The notes under the pieces were generated by a model. That model saw only the letters and a program-made list of their open reading frames with translations, ran no database searches and was not told the DNA's origin. From Candidatus Defluviibacillus avedoerensis (GTDB lineage: Bacteria > Pseudomonadota > Gammaproteobacteria > Burkholderiales > Burkholderiaceae_C), in assembly GCA_016703665.1 (NCBI GenBank), contig JADJBS010000004.1:62001-126000 (forward strand): 64,000 nt of DNA. The letters are read 5' to 3'. Shown piece after piece: positions 19,072 to 27,935 of this stretch; the first letter of the stretch is position 1, and every line of letters begins with the position of its first letter. The position numbers and the translations under genes are program-made.

Positions 19072-20078
19072 GCTGGACTCCATGTCAACACAATTTTGCC
19101 AATATGCTGGTTCGACTCCATCAGGGCGTGGGCGTTCACTGCCCCACCCTGCTCCGCTGCAAACACGCTGTGGATCACAGGCTTGATCGCACCTGCGGCC
19201 ACCTTGGGCCAGACCTTGTCACGCAAGGCCTGCGCAATGGCGGTCTTGAAAGCAACAGGACGTGGGCGCAACGTAGAACCCGTCACCGTCAAACGACGGC
19301 GCAAGATCAAGCCAGCATTCACCTCGCACTTGATGCCACCTTGGACTGCGATGACAACCAGTCGGCCATCTTCCGCCAATGCTTCGACTTCACGTGCCAA
19401 ATAGCTGCCAGCCACCATGTCCAGAATCACATTCACACCAGCCCCGTCGGTCAGGCGCTTGGCCTCAGTGACGAAGTCTTGCGTCTTGTAATTGATGGCG
19501 TGGTCTGCGCCCAGCTTCAGGCAGGCGGCGCACTTGTCGTCGCTGCCGGCTGTAACGATCACCGTCGCGCCGAAGGCCTTGGCCATCTGTATTGCAGTCA
19601 CACCAATGCCGCTGGAGCCACCCTGAATCAACAGGGTTTCACCAGCCTGCAAGCGGGCGCGATCAAACACATTGCTCCACACAGTGAAGAAGGTCTCGGG
19701 AAGCGATGCCGCTTCGATATCCGTCAATCCAGCCGGAACTGGCAGGCACTGGCCCACTGGCGCTACACACCACTGCGCATAGCCGCCACCGGCCACCAGC
19801 GCGCAAACGCGATCACCTATAGCCAAACCTGCAGCCGCCATGGCCGCTGCATCGCCAGACTCGACCACGCCTGCCACTTCCAGGCCCGGGATGTCCGAAG
19901 CACCTGGCGGCACGGGGTAGTTACCGGTGCGCTGCAACACGTCCGGGCGGTTCACACCGCTGGCGGTCACGCGAATCAGCAGCTCGCCCGCACCCGCCAC
20001 GGGCTTGGCGCGCTCACACAAACGTAGCACGTCTGGCGCGCCAGGCGTGGCGATTTCGATGGCTTGCATGGTGGTCAT
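19068..20078 (-). CDS. NAD(P)H quinone oxidoreductase, PIG3/zinc-free MDR family
   Basis: 336 residues. Medium-chain dehydrogenase/reductase fold with a catalytic domain and a Rossmann domain. The nucleotide-binding loop is GGSSGIGVTAIQMAKAFGA around residue 155. Zinc-binding cysteines of alcohol dehydrogenases are absent, as in quinone oxidoreductases. Family wording GVNRPDVLQRTGNYPVPPG is typical of the PIG3 group. An alternative start three codons in (20069) is possible. Lies between pnp and tpiA and overlaps tpiA. Substrate inferred from family only. Confidence 0.88.
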   Translation of the reverse strand: MTTMQAIEIATPGAPDVLRLCERAKPVAGAGELLIRVTASGVNRPDVLQRTGNYPVPPGASDIPGLEVAGVVESGDAAAMAAAGLAIGDRVCALVAGGGYAQWCVAPVGQCLPVPAGLTDIEAASLPETFFTVWSNVFDRARLQAGETLLIQGGSSGIGVTAIQMAKAFGATVIVTAGSDDKCAACLKLGADHAINYKTQDFVTEAKRLTDGAGVNVILDMVAGSYLAREVEALAEDGRLVVIAVQGGIKCEVNAGLILRRRLTVTGSTLRPRPVAFKTAIAQALRDKVWPKVAAGAIKPVIHSVFAAEQGGAVNAHALMESNQHIGKIVLTWSPA

Positions 20079-20094
20079 AGCGTGCTTCAGCTTT

Positions 20095-22218
20095 TTACTG
20101 CTGTTGCTGCTGGGCAGCCTGGTCGTTACGGTCGATCAGCGCCTTCATGGACAGCTTGACACGGCCCTTTTCATCAGTTTCGAGAACCTTGACCTTGACG
20201 ATCTGGCCTTCGCTCAGGAAGTCAGTCACCTTCTCAACACGTTGGTGTGCGATCTGGCTGATGTGCAGCAAACCGTCTTTGCCAGGCAACAGGTTGATGA
20301 GTGCGCCGAAGTCCAAAATCTTGACCACTGGGCCTTCGTAGACCTTGCCGATTTCCACTTCTGCGGTGATTTGCTCAATGCGGCGCTTGGCTTCGTCGGC
20401 CTTGGCTGCTTCAGTAGCCGCGATGGTGATTGTGCCGCTCTCGTCAATGTTGATCTGGCAACCGGTTTCTTCGGTCAAAGCACGGATCACCGCACCACCC
20501 TTGCCGATCACGTCACGGATCTTTTCGGGGTTGATCTTCATGGTGTAAAGCTTAGGCGCGAAGCTGGACACATCGGTCTTGGCCTCGCCCATGGCATCTT
20601 GCATCTTGCCCAGGATGTGCATACGGGCTTCCTTGGCTTGTGCCAAAGCGACTTGCATGATTTCCTTGGTGATGCCCTGGATCTTGATGTCCATCTGCAG
20701 TGCAGTGATACCGTTGGTGGTACCGGCGACCTTGAAGTCCATGTCACCCAGGTGATCTTCGTCGCCCAGGATGTCGGTCAATACCGCAAAGCGGTTAGCT
20801 TCCTTGATCAAGCCCATGGCAATACCGGCAACGTGCGCCTTCATGGGCACGCCAGCATCCATCAGCGACAGGCAGCCGCCACAAACCGAAGCCATGGAGG
20901 AGGAACCATTGGATTCGGTAATCTCGGACACCACACGCATGGTATAGGGGAACTCTTCTTTGGTAGGCAAGCAAGCCACCAAGGCGCGCTTGGCCAAACG
21001 GCCGTGGCCGATTTCGCGGCGCTTGGTTGAGCCCATGCGACCCACTTCGCCAGTGGCGAACGGAGGCATGTTGTAGTGGAACAAGAAGTTGTCTTCGTAT
21101 TCGCCTGACAGTGCGTCAATGCGCTGTGCATCGCGGCCAGTGCCCAGCGTGGTCACGACCAAAGCCTGGGTTTCGCCACGGGTGAACAGGGCCGAGCCGT
21201 GGGTGCGGGGCAACACGCTGTTGCGGATCTCGATGGGGCGCACAGTGCGGGTGTCGCGACCATCGATACGGGGCTCGCCCGCCAGAATCTGGCCACGAAC
21301 AATTTTGGCTTCGATGTCGAACAGCATGCCTTCGACCTTGACAGCATCGAATTCAACACCATCGGCCTTCAAGGCAGCCATCACGGCAGCGTAGGCTTCG
21401 CGGCAAGCTTGGGTACGGATTTGCTTGTTGCGTTGCTGATAGGCTGCGCGCAGCTTTTCTTCGGCATGGGCACCAACCTTGGCGATCAGGGCTTCGTCCT
21501 TGGCAGGTGCAGCCCAGTCCCAGGCGGGTTTGCCAGCGTCGCGCACCAGTTCATGGATGGCGTTGATGGCAATGGCACTTTGCTCATGGCCAAAGACCAC
21601 AGCGCCGAGCATGATTTCTTCAGACAGTTGCTGTGCTTCGGATTCCACCATCAACACAGCAGCTTCGGTACCTGCCACGATCAAATCCATGATGCTGTCT
21701 TTGCGCTGGGTCTGACCAGGATTCAGCACGTATTGGCCGTTGACGTAACCCACGCGGGCAGCGCCCACAGGGCCATTGAAAGGAATGCCGCTGATGCTCA
21801 GAGCCGCGCTGGAAGCGATCAAAGCTGCAATATCAGCGTCCACTTCGGGGTTCAGAGAGATGGTATGAACCACCACATGCACTTCGTTGAAGAAACCTTC
21901 GGGGAACAGCGGACGGATCGGGCGGTCGATCAGGCGGCTGGTCAGGGTTTCAAATTCGCTGGGCTTGGCTTCGCGCTTGAAGAAGCTGCCGGGGATCTTG
22001 CCTGCGGCGTAGGTCTTCTCGATGTAGTCAACTGTCAGGGGGAAAAAGTCCTGACCAGGCTTGGCGCCTTTAGAGGCGACAACAGTAGCCAGCACCACGG
22101 TACCTTCGATGTCGACGATCACAGCGCCAGTGGCTTGGCGAGCGATTTCGCCGGTTTCCATGACGACCTTATGTTGGCCCCATTGGAATGTCTTGGTAAC
22201 TTTATTGAACATGGTCAT
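20095..22218 (-). CDS. pnp: Polyribonucleotide nucleotidyltransferase
   Basis: 707 residues: two RNase PH-like domains, a linker helical domain, a KH domain (KIRDVIGKGGAVIRALTEETG) and a C-terminal S1 domain (GKVYEGPVVKILDFGALINLLPGKDGLLHISQIA). Ends with a run of five Gln. Degrades RNA 3' to 5' by phosphorolysis and is a core part of the degradosome. AGGAG lies 7 bases before the ATG at 22218. The 12-base segment containing it (22219-22230) is self-complementary, so the ribosome site could be occluded in RNA. It follows rpsO, the usual rpsO-pnp order. Confidence 0.97.
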   Translation of the reverse strand: MTMFNKVTKTFQWGQHKVVMETGEIARQATGAVIVDIEGTVVLATVVASKGAKPGQDFFPLTVDYIEKTYAAGKIPGSFFKREAKPSEFETLTSRLIDRPIRPLFPEGFFNEVHVVVHTISLNPEVDADIAALIASSAALSISGIPFNGPVGAARVGYVNGQYVLNPGQTQRKDSIMDLIVAGTEAAVLMVESEAQQLSEEIMLGAVVFGHEQSAIAINAIHELVRDAGKPAWDWAAPAKDEALIAKVGAHAEEKLRAAYQQRNKQIRTQACREAYAAVMAALKADGVEFDAVKVEGMLFDIEAKIVRGQILAGEPRIDGRDTRTVRPIEIRNSVLPRTHGSALFTRGETQALVVTTLGTGRDAQRIDALSGEYEDNFLFHYNMPPFATGEVGRMGSTKRREIGHGRLAKRALVACLPTKEEFPYTMRVVSEITESNGSSSMASVCGGCLSLMDAGVPMKAHVAGIAMGLIKEANRFAVLTDILGDEDHLGDMDFKVAGTTNGITALQMDIKIQGITKEIMQVALAQAKEARMHILGKMQDAMGEAKTDVSSFAPKLYTMKINPEKIRDVIGKGGAVIRALTEETGCQINIDESGTITIAATEAAKADEAKRRIEQITAEVEIGKVYEGPVVKILDFGALINLLPGKDGLLHISQIAHQRVEKVTDFLSEGQIVKVKVLETDEKGRVKLSMKALIDRNDQAAQQQQQ

Positions 22219-22390
22219 AGGAGTTCTCCTGTTGGTTTGGGATAAACCCGTCAGTCCGACTCAGAACAGAATGCCATTCCAGAAAAGGGCCACGTTTCAA
22301 CAAGCGCCTGCTTATGGAATGACACAGCTTCGATCTGCAATTCGGCTAAGGGGAATAGAGGGATTGAAGTGAAAAAGCAAAAAACCAGCG

Positions 22391-22426
22391 AAAAAACGCC
22401 TGAGCTAGCGGACTAACTCAGGCGTT
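22391..22426 (-). terminator. Rho-independent terminator after rpsO
   Basis: On the minus strand a 10-bp stem (arms at 22417-22426 and 22395-22404, AACGCCTGAG and its complement) with a 12-base loop is followed by six T. It sits 16 bases past the rpsO stop and before pnp, so it would reduce or regulate read-through from rpsO into pnp. Confidence 0.85.
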
Positions 22427-22442
22427 TCGTCATCTGGCGTGA

Positions 22443-22709
22443 TTACTTACGCAGACCCAGCTTGGCGATCAGCGCAGCGTAACGGTCAAAGTCTTTGGAC
22501 TTCAAATAGTCCAGCAGCTTACGACGACGGCTCACCATGCGCAGCAGGCCGCGACGACCGTGGTGGTCTTTGGCATGTGTCTTGAAGTGAGGTGTCAGTT
22601 CGTTGATGCGAGCGGTCAGCAACGCAACTTGAACTTCTGGGCTACCGGTATCACCGGCGGAACGGGCATTGGCCTTAACGACCTCGGCCTTGATGGAGGA
22701 TGCAATCAT
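22443..22709 (-). CDS. rpsO: 30S ribosomal protein S15
   Basis: 88 residues from ATG 22709 (MIASSIKAEVV), the exact usual length of S15. Conserved GDTGSPEVQVALLTARI, HAKDHHGRRGLL and MVSRRRKLLDYLK motifs bind 16S rRNA helices. A longer open frame upstream is not translated in the family. Promoter and terminator are both visible (22789-22817 and 22391-22426). Confidence 0.98.
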   Translation of the reverse strand: MIASSIKAEVVKANARSAGDTGSPEVQVALLTARINELTPHFKTHAKDHHGRRGLLRMVSRRRKLLDYLKSKDFDRYAALIAKLGLRK

Positions 22710-22788
22710 GGTTTTTCCTTGAGAGTGACTTGCGGTAGGCGCTGGAACTGCCCCTACCGTGCTACCTTGCGAGATGCAAAGCCTTGGA

Positions 22789-22817
22789 ATTATAGCCCGA
22801 GCCATGGCAGATGTCAC
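22789..22817 (-). promoter_or_regulatory. sigma-70 promoter of rpsO(-pnp)
   Basis: On the minus strand, -35 GTGACA (22812-22817, five of six consensus bases), a 17-base spacer and a perfect -10 TATAAT (22789-22794). This places the start of transcription near 22782, about 70 bases before the rpsO ATG. It overlaps the region just upstream of the divergent transporter gene. Confidence 0.85.
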
Positions 22818-22846
22818 TTTCAGCCCAAAAGGCCGACAATCACCTC

Positions 22847-23731
22847 ATGCAAGCCCTACTTCCCCGCCAATGGATCATCCTGATACTGCTGACCCTGATC
22901 TGGGGAATCAACTGGCCCATCATGAAGCTCGGCGTCACTGGTTACCCTCCGCTCGCCTTCCGCGCCCTGTCCATCACCCTGGGCGTGCCCGTGCTCGGCT
23001 TGGCACTCTGGCGCATGAAAGTACCCTTTCGGGTCGAACGCAAAGACTGGACCGCACTCTTCTGGCTGGCTGTTGCCAACATGTTTGTCTGGCACGCCCT
23101 GATCATCGTGGCGGTTAGCAAACTCTCCAGCGGCCGCGCGGCCATTTTGGGCTACACCATGCCCATCTTCTCCGCCATCTTGGGTGCAACAGTATTTGGC
23201 GACCGCCTGCGCCCCCGCGCCTGGGGTGGCGTAGCCGCAGCCGCACTGGGGGTGGCTTTGTTGCTCTGGCATGAACTGACCCAGCTGGCTGGCAACCCCG
23301 TCGCGGTGATGATGGCGTTGACCGCCGCCGCAGTCTGGGCGCTGGGCACCCAGAACCTGCGCCGCACACCCTTAACAATTCCCACCCTTACCATTTCGTT
23401 CTGGATGACTGCCATGACAGCGGTAGTGATGATCGTCCTGTCCGTCCTACTGGAACGAGACCGGTGGGCCATGCCCTCCGGCACCAGTTGGGGATCCATA
23501 CTGTTCAACGCCGTCATGATCTTCGGCTTCGCCCACGCCGCCTGGTTCTACCTGGCCCGCACCCTACCCCCGGTAGCCTCCACGCTCAGCGTCATGTTCA
23601 TCCCCATCCTGGGCGTGTTCTCTGGCGCGTGGTGGTTAGGCGAAGTGCTGCACTGGCAGGACTGGACAGCGGTGGTGCTGATGGTGGTGGCGATTGCGTC
23701 GGTGCTGTGGCCGAGCAGAAAACCAGCTTAA
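22847..23731 (+). CDS. EamA/DMT family transporter
   Basis: 294 residues from ATG 22847 (MQALLPRQWIIL); an in-frame ATG at 22811 lies within the rpsO promoter and is less likely. There are about ten hydrophobic helices in two EamA repeats, with motifs such as LIWGINWPIMKLG and, in the second repeat, LPPVASTLSVMFIPILGVFSGAWWLGE. Inner-membrane metabolite exporter; the cargo is unknown. Divergent from rpsO. Confidence 0.88.
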   Translation: MQALLPRQWIILILLTLIWGINWPIMKLGVTGYPPLAFRALSITLGVPVLGLALWRMKVPFRVERKDWTALFWLAVANMFVWHALIIVAVSKLSSGRAAILGYTMPIFSAILGATVFGDRLRPRAWGGVAAAALGVALLLWHELTQLAGNPVAVMMALTAAAVWALGTQNLRRTPLTIPTLTISFWMTAMTAVVMIVLSVLLERDRWAMPSGTSWGSILFNAVMIFGFAHAAWFYLARTLPPVASTLSVMFIPILGVFSGAWWLGEVLHWQDWTAVVLMVVAIASVLWPSRKPA

Positions 23732-23764
23732 TCCTTTGAGGGAAAGATCCCAAGAACCAAAACG

Positions 23765-24409
23765 TCACGCCTCGCCGCGAAACTGCGCCTCGGTCATTCC
23801 TACGCTGGGCCCTGGCTCGCCAAGGCGCCACTTGAGTTCAACGGCAGTTCTGAAGCGAATCTGCGCGTCGTTTTCCCCGGGGGCACGCAGTTCCCGCAAG
23901 TAGGCGTTGAAGTGCAGTTCGATGCACCTCACAAAGCCTCTTGGATTGATGATGGCGGACTCGAGCCTGCCATCCGAAACGAACTGGCCATTCTTCTTGG
24001 GCCAAGTGATCAACATTGCTTCTTCCCGCATCGTGCTGAAATAGATGCCGCTTCGAAACATTCCATCATGCGCAAAGCCGCAGCGAAGCATGTCGTACAG
24101 CGCATCGGCAATGGCGTCCTACATGAACTCCGGTCCGCTGACCATTGCGAATATTTTTCGATACCCACCCCGAAAGAATTCCTTTGACTTATTCTTACTG
24201 TCCTTGCCAGACGAATAGATCTCGATACCCTCAATGTAGTTGGTCGCCAAGGCAACTGCAGCAACTTCACCGTGAGGCGCTGAAAGCAAGTACTTTGCAG
24301 GCTCTATCAGCCAGTAGCGCATGCGGTCCTCAAACACGTCAACTACGTCCTTGTAAAGCGGTGGATCAAGCTTCTCAGAATAAAAGTTTGGGCTGACTAG
24401 ATGCTTCAC
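23765..24409 (-). pseudogene. Conserved hypothetical gene interrupted by one in-frame amber codon
   Basis: A single reading frame from the GTG at 24409 to the stop at 23765 (214 codons) is broken only by TAG at 24119-24121. The upstream part (96 residues) ends in MVSGPEFM. The downstream part continues without a shift as DAIADALYDMLRCGFAHDGMFRSG, and both halves read like one globular protein. A single C-to-T change from CAG (Gln) would create the stop. No function recognised; no membrane segment or signal peptide. Downstream translation could restart at an internal ATG, but nothing supports this. A sequence error or suppression cannot be excluded. Confidence 0.65.
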
Positions 24410-24485
24410 GTTGGAGCCTTACACACTCGGACATGGAAAACAATGTGGCAGGCATTGGCGCAGGTTTTGCAAGGACATATCAAAT

Positions 24486-24701
24486 CTATTCGCGATCCGC
24501 ATCGCGTACGATGGTGGTGTCAATACCGTGCAAGAACCCGCGCAATTGAGTGACATTTTCTATTGGCACTTGCTTGAGGCGGTCATCAACGGGAACCCCC
24601 TGCTTCTCGTGCTTTTCCATCGAGCCAAATCTATGCAAATCAGCAGTGGTTTCCTGGATGGCTTCGATCAAGCGAGTTTTTACGGTGGCAATAGGATTCA
24701 T
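24486..24701 (-). CDS. Small hypothetical protein
   Basis: 71 residues (MNPIATVKTRLIEAIQ...). AGGAAA lies about 8 bases before the ATG on the coding strand, which supports translation. Mostly helical and charged, with no membrane segment or recognisable domain. It precedes the stop-interrupted hypothetical gene by 76 bases on the same strand and may belong to the same transcript. The opposite strand is also open but looks like a shadow. Confidence 0.4.
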   Translation of the reverse strand: MNPIATVKTRLIEAIQETTADLHRFGSMEKHEKQGVPVDDRLKQVPIENVTQLRGFLHGIDTTIVRDADRE

Positions 24702-25022
24702 GGCAAGTTTCCTGAACCGTCAGGTCCTTTTCAGCATGGTCAATTTGAGAGATCGTCAGGCGAATTGCTTAATCACACTTTTCTGCAGTTTCTCGGCAGT
24801 CTAGCGCCTCAGCGATCGTCACCCGATCAGGCGAATGGGGTGCTCTGCCCAGGTAGGTCAAGGGGGAGGCCGCGAGGCCGGAGGACACGGACTGGGCAGA
24901 GTACCCCGTTCGCCTGATCCCCCACGGACTCCAATCGCTCAAAACCCTGAAAATCTACATTTTTAATAGCAACAAACACAGACCATATATAACGAAAAAG
25001 GCATTTACAGACCAGAAAACGC
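24702..25022. other. Intergenic stretch with an inverted-repeat element only
   Basis: A 321-base gap without a supported gene. It holds the 95-bp inverted-repeat element at 24825-24919. The rest (24702-24824 and 24920-25022) shows no convincing promoter, terminator or short gene. Confidence 0.6.
24825..24919. repeat. 95-bp long inverted repeat (hairpin/MITE-like element)
   Basis: Two 27-base arms (24825-24851 and 24893-24919) are inverted copies with only two mismatched pairs: GATCAGGCGAAT... against its complement, both running into CTCTGCCCA. The 41-base centre contains a smaller hairpin (GGCC-GCGA-GGCC). Because of the symmetry both strands can be read to give related peptides ending GQSTPFA, so no gene is implied. 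No target-site duplication is obvious. It could be a non-autonomous mobile element, a REP-like repeat or a large RNA hairpin. Confidence 0.75.
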
Positions 25023-26177
25023 TCACTGCGACTCAAGCCACCCCCGCAACCGATCCACCCCTTGCCCTAACCGCGCCAAGTCCTTAGACGCAAAACACCA
25101 GCGCAGCCACCCCTGAGCCTCCGGCGCAAACGCAGTCCCGGGTGCCAGCCCCAGCCCCGCCTCCACCACCAACCGCTTGGCGGTCACCAGCGAATCCGCA
25201 TGCCCTTCCAACTGAAAGAACGCATACATCCCACCCAGCGGCGTGGCGACGCGCACGCCCGGCACCGCTTGTAACAGTGGCAACAGCGTGTCCCGGCAAG
25301 CTTTCATGTGCGCGACGACCTTGGGCGTAACCTCGGCAGTGCGCTGCATCGCGGCAACGCCTGCACGCTGGGTGAACACACTCAGACAAGACGTATTGAA
25401 CTCGATCAGCTTGCCCATGTGCGGCGTCATGGCGGGTGGCATCACCAGCCAGCCCAAACGCCAGCCCGTCATCAAAAAACTCTTGGAGAAACTGTGCACC
25501 ACCACCAGGCGGTCGTCAGGCTCGCTCACGTCCAAAAATGACGGCGCGCACTTGGCGCCTTCCACGTAGTACAGCCGCTCATACACCTCATCCGCCAGAA
25601 TCCATGTGCCTGTTTTGCGGCAATGTGCCAGGATCGTCTGCTGCTCGGCCCGGGTCAGCATCCAGCCCGTGGGGTTGTTCGGTGCGTTCAGCACCAGCAA
25701 CTTGGTGCTCGGCGTGATGGCCGCCAAGAGCGCTGGCAGGTCCACCACCCATTGGCCGTCCACAGGCTTCAATGGCACGCAGGTCAGTTTGGCCCCCATG
25801 ATCACAGGTTGTGCGGTCAGGTTAGGCCAGACTGGCGTGACAGCCACCACCTCGTCGCCAGCGTTCACCAAGGCCTGCACCGCCAGCATCAACGCGCTGA
25901 CGCCGCCAGATGTGACGGCAATGCAGTCGGTAGACACCATGCCATGCAAGCCCGACATGTAAGCTGCAATCTCGGCACGCAGTTCGGGCAAGCCCAAGTT
26001 GTGCGAATAAAAGGTCTCGCCTGCATTCAGCGAATCGATGGCAGCTTGGCGAATGAATTCAGGCGTGACCTCGTCACTCTCTCCAAACCAGAAGGCCAGC
26101 ACGTCGCTGCGCCCCATGCCTGCATTGGCTACTTCACGGATTTTGGATTCTTGTAAATTGACGATGGCTTGGCGCAT
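25023..26177 (-). CDS. Pyridoxal phosphate-dependent aminotransferase, class I/II
   Basis: 384 residues from ATG 26177 (MRQAIVNLQESKI). Fold-type I features: N-A-P-N-N-P-T-G (residues 164-171), the aspartate in ADEVYERL (about 195-202), PLP lysine Lys232 in HSFSKSF, and a C-terminal arginine region (GWLRWCF) for substrate carboxylate. AspC/AlaT-like; the amino acid substrate is not determinable. Its start lies 87 bases from the divergent small secreted protein gene. Confidence 0.9.
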   Translation of the reverse strand: MRQAIVNLQESKIREVANAGMGRSDVLAFWFGESDEVTPEFIRQAAIDSLNAGETFYSHNLGLPELRAEIAAYMSGLHGMVSTDCIAVTSGGVSALMLAVQALVNAGDEVVAVTPVWPNLTAQPVIMGAKLTCVPLKPVDGQWVVDLPALLAAITPSTKLLVLNAPNNPTGWMLTRAEQQTILAHCRKTGTWILADEVYERLYYVEGAKCAPSFLDVSEPDDRLVVVHSFSKSFLMTGWRLGWLVMPPAMTPHMGKLIEFNTSCLSVFTQRAGVAAMQRTAEVTPKVVAHMKACRDTLLPLLQAVPGVRVATPLGGMYAFFQLEGHADSLVTAKRLVVEAGLGLAPGTAFAPEAQGWLRWCFASKDLARLGQGVDRLRGWLESQ

Positions 26178-26264
26178 GATGTAGTTGATAAAGCAGTGAC
26201 AAAGTGCCCACTTTTGTTGCAGACCGATCCTTATCATAGGCGGACAAACCTGGAGGATGACACC

Positions 26265-26516
26265 ATGATTCGACCCAACGCCTCACGCAAGATTGGCGCC
26301 GCACTGTTCAGCATTGCCTTGCTGTTCGCGATAACGGCGGCAGATGACAGTCATGCCGCCAAGAAGAAGCGCAAATCTGCCGATTCAGGGCAAACTGTTG
26401 GCAAAACCAAATTCGATCGAGGATCGGCTGAAAACCCCGCCCAACGCGACAAGCGCCTGCTGCGCGAATGCAAGGGTCGCCCCAACTCGGGTGCCTGCAT
26501 GGGTTACACCGGCTAA
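26265..26516 (+). CDS. Small secreted basic protein, uncharacterised
   Basis: 83 residues from ATG 26265, with GGAGG about 8 bases before it. The first about 31 residues look like a signal peptide (basic start, hydrophobic LFSIALLFAITAA, cut near SHA-A). The mature part is rich in Lys and Arg and ends in LRECKGRPNSGACMGYTG with two Cys that could form a disulfide. The C-terminal motif resembles PsiF-type repeats loosely. Function unknown. Confidence 0.6.
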   Translation: MIRPNASRKIGAALFSIALLFAITAADDSHAAKKKRKSADSGQTVGKTKFDRGSAENPAQRDKRLLRECKGRPNSGACMGYTG

Positions 26517-26534
26517 CCTCTGAAAGCCAAAGAC

Positions 26535-27848
26535 TCAGCCGGGCCGACTCATCTTGCAAGTGGTCGGCAATTCAGCTTGGCTGGCGCTCAGGGTCTTAAT
26601 CACCCGAAAGCCAAAACCTGAGCCTTCCACATCAAAAGGCACACCGGCACTGCCCTGGCGGTCCATCACACCCACCACCAGCGACTGTTGCACTTGGTGG
26701 TCGGCTGCGCGCATGCTGGCAGATTGACCGAATAAAGTGGCCTTTCCGATTTCCAGATAAGCCGAAGCAGCTACCATATCAATAGCACTCTCAGGCTTGG
26801 ATTCAGCCCCAGCTTTCTCGAGGGCTTGGGCCAGCAACTCCACCATCAACTGCATGCGCATGTGCACATAGTCGTCTGTAGGCTTAGGAAAACGTTGGCG
26901 AAACGCCTGATAAAACGCCTGCGATTCTTTGGTCGGCAAATTGGGCAGCCAATCCGCCACCGCAATCACTTTGCCGATACCGGCTTCGCCAATGGCAGCA
27001 GCCGGCGCGCCTAACGCATTGCCGTAAAAGGTGTAGAACTTGCCCTCATAGCCCACGTCTTTGGCGGCCTTGACCAGCAGCGTCAAATCATTGCCCCAAT
27101 TGCCCGTGATGACGGCCTGGGCCCCGCTGGCTTTGATCTTGGCCAGATAGGGCAAGAAGTCTTTGACGCGGCCCACTGGATGCAGCTCGTCACCCACGAC
27201 TTGGATGTCTGGCCGCTGCGCGCCAAGTTGACGCCGCGCCTCTCGCAGCACGGCTTGACCAAAGCTGTAGTCCTGCCCAATCAGGTAAGCCTGTTTGACG
27301 CTGGCGTCCTCTTTCAACACCGACATCAGTGCCGCCATGCGCATGTCGGCATGGGCATCAAACCGGAAGTGCCAGAAGCTGCACTTTTCGTTGGTCAATG
27401 CAGGCTCTACGGCCGAATAATTCAGGAACAGCACTCGCCGTGCTGGGTCGCGGTCATTGTGCTTGCCAATGGCATCGATCAAAGCCGCCGCAGTGGCAGA
27501 CGAGTTTCCTTGCAGGATGATCTGTGCGCCATCGTCAATGGCTGCTCGAAGAGTGGAAAGCGCTTCCTCGGTTTGTCCTTTGCTGTCGTAACGCGCCAGC
27601 CGCAGCAAGCGAGGGCCTTGCGCAGTTCGGATACCACCACGCTGGTTGACACGCTCCACTGCCCAAACCAAGTTGCGAAAAACCGCTTCCCCGGTGTTCG
27701 CAAATGGGCCACTCAGACTCTCGACCAGCGCCAGCTTGACCGGTCCAGCCGCCGCTTGGGCAGGCATAAGAGAAACAGCAATAGCGAGCGCAGATAGCGT
27801 CGGCAAACCCGATTTCAAGAGCAGACGGCGTCTAATAAATCTTGTCAT
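26535..27848 (-). CDS. Branched-chain amino acid-type ABC transporter substrate-binding protein
   Basis: 437 residues from ATG 27848 (MTRFIRRRLLLKSG); AAGGGA sits at the right distance upstream, which favours it over in-frame ATGs at 27869 and further up. A signal peptide with arginines and a hydrophobic stretch ends near AQAAAG. The type-1 periplasmic binding fold begins KLALVESLSGPFANTGEAVFRN, as in LivJ/LivK proteins. No permease or ATPase gene is nearby, so this is an orphan binding protein; the ligand is unknown. Confidence 0.85.
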   Translation of the reverse strand: MTRFIRRRLLLKSGLPTLSALAIAVSLMPAQAAAGPVKLALVESLSGPFANTGEAVFRNLVWAVERVNQRGGIRTAQGPRLLRLARYDSKGQTEEALSTLRAAIDDGAQIILQGNSSATAAALIDAIGKHNDRDPARRVLFLNYSAVEPALTNEKCSFWHFRFDAHADMRMAALMSVLKEDASVKQAYLIGQDYSFGQAVLREARRQLGAQRPDIQVVGDELHPVGRVKDFLPYLAKIKASGAQAVITGNWGNDLTLLVKAAKDVGYEGKFYTFYGNALGAPAAAIGEAGIGKVIAVADWLPNLPTKESQAFYQAFRQRFPKPTDDYVHMRMQLMVELLAQALEKAGAESKPESAIDMVAASAYLEIGKATLFGQSASMRAADHQVQQSLVVGVMDRQGSAGVPFDVEGSGFGFRVIKTLSASQAELPTTCKMSRPG

Positions 27849-27935
27849 AAATCCCTTGAATTTGCGCATGGTGCGCGCAGTTACAGGCCATGCGGCGATC
27901 GCTGTGAAAGCCGCGCAGTGTATAGGACTCACACC

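Noticed and set aside
19927..22245. Long open frames (367 and 348 codons) on the plus strand opposite pnp
   Set aside because: They mirror the codon pattern of pnp, have no recognisable domains and lie wholly within a certain gene on the other strand.
24411..24917. A 168-codon plus-strand frame next to the inverted repeat
   Set aside because: Its end is produced by the palindrome and reads similarly on both strands; no domains, no good start.
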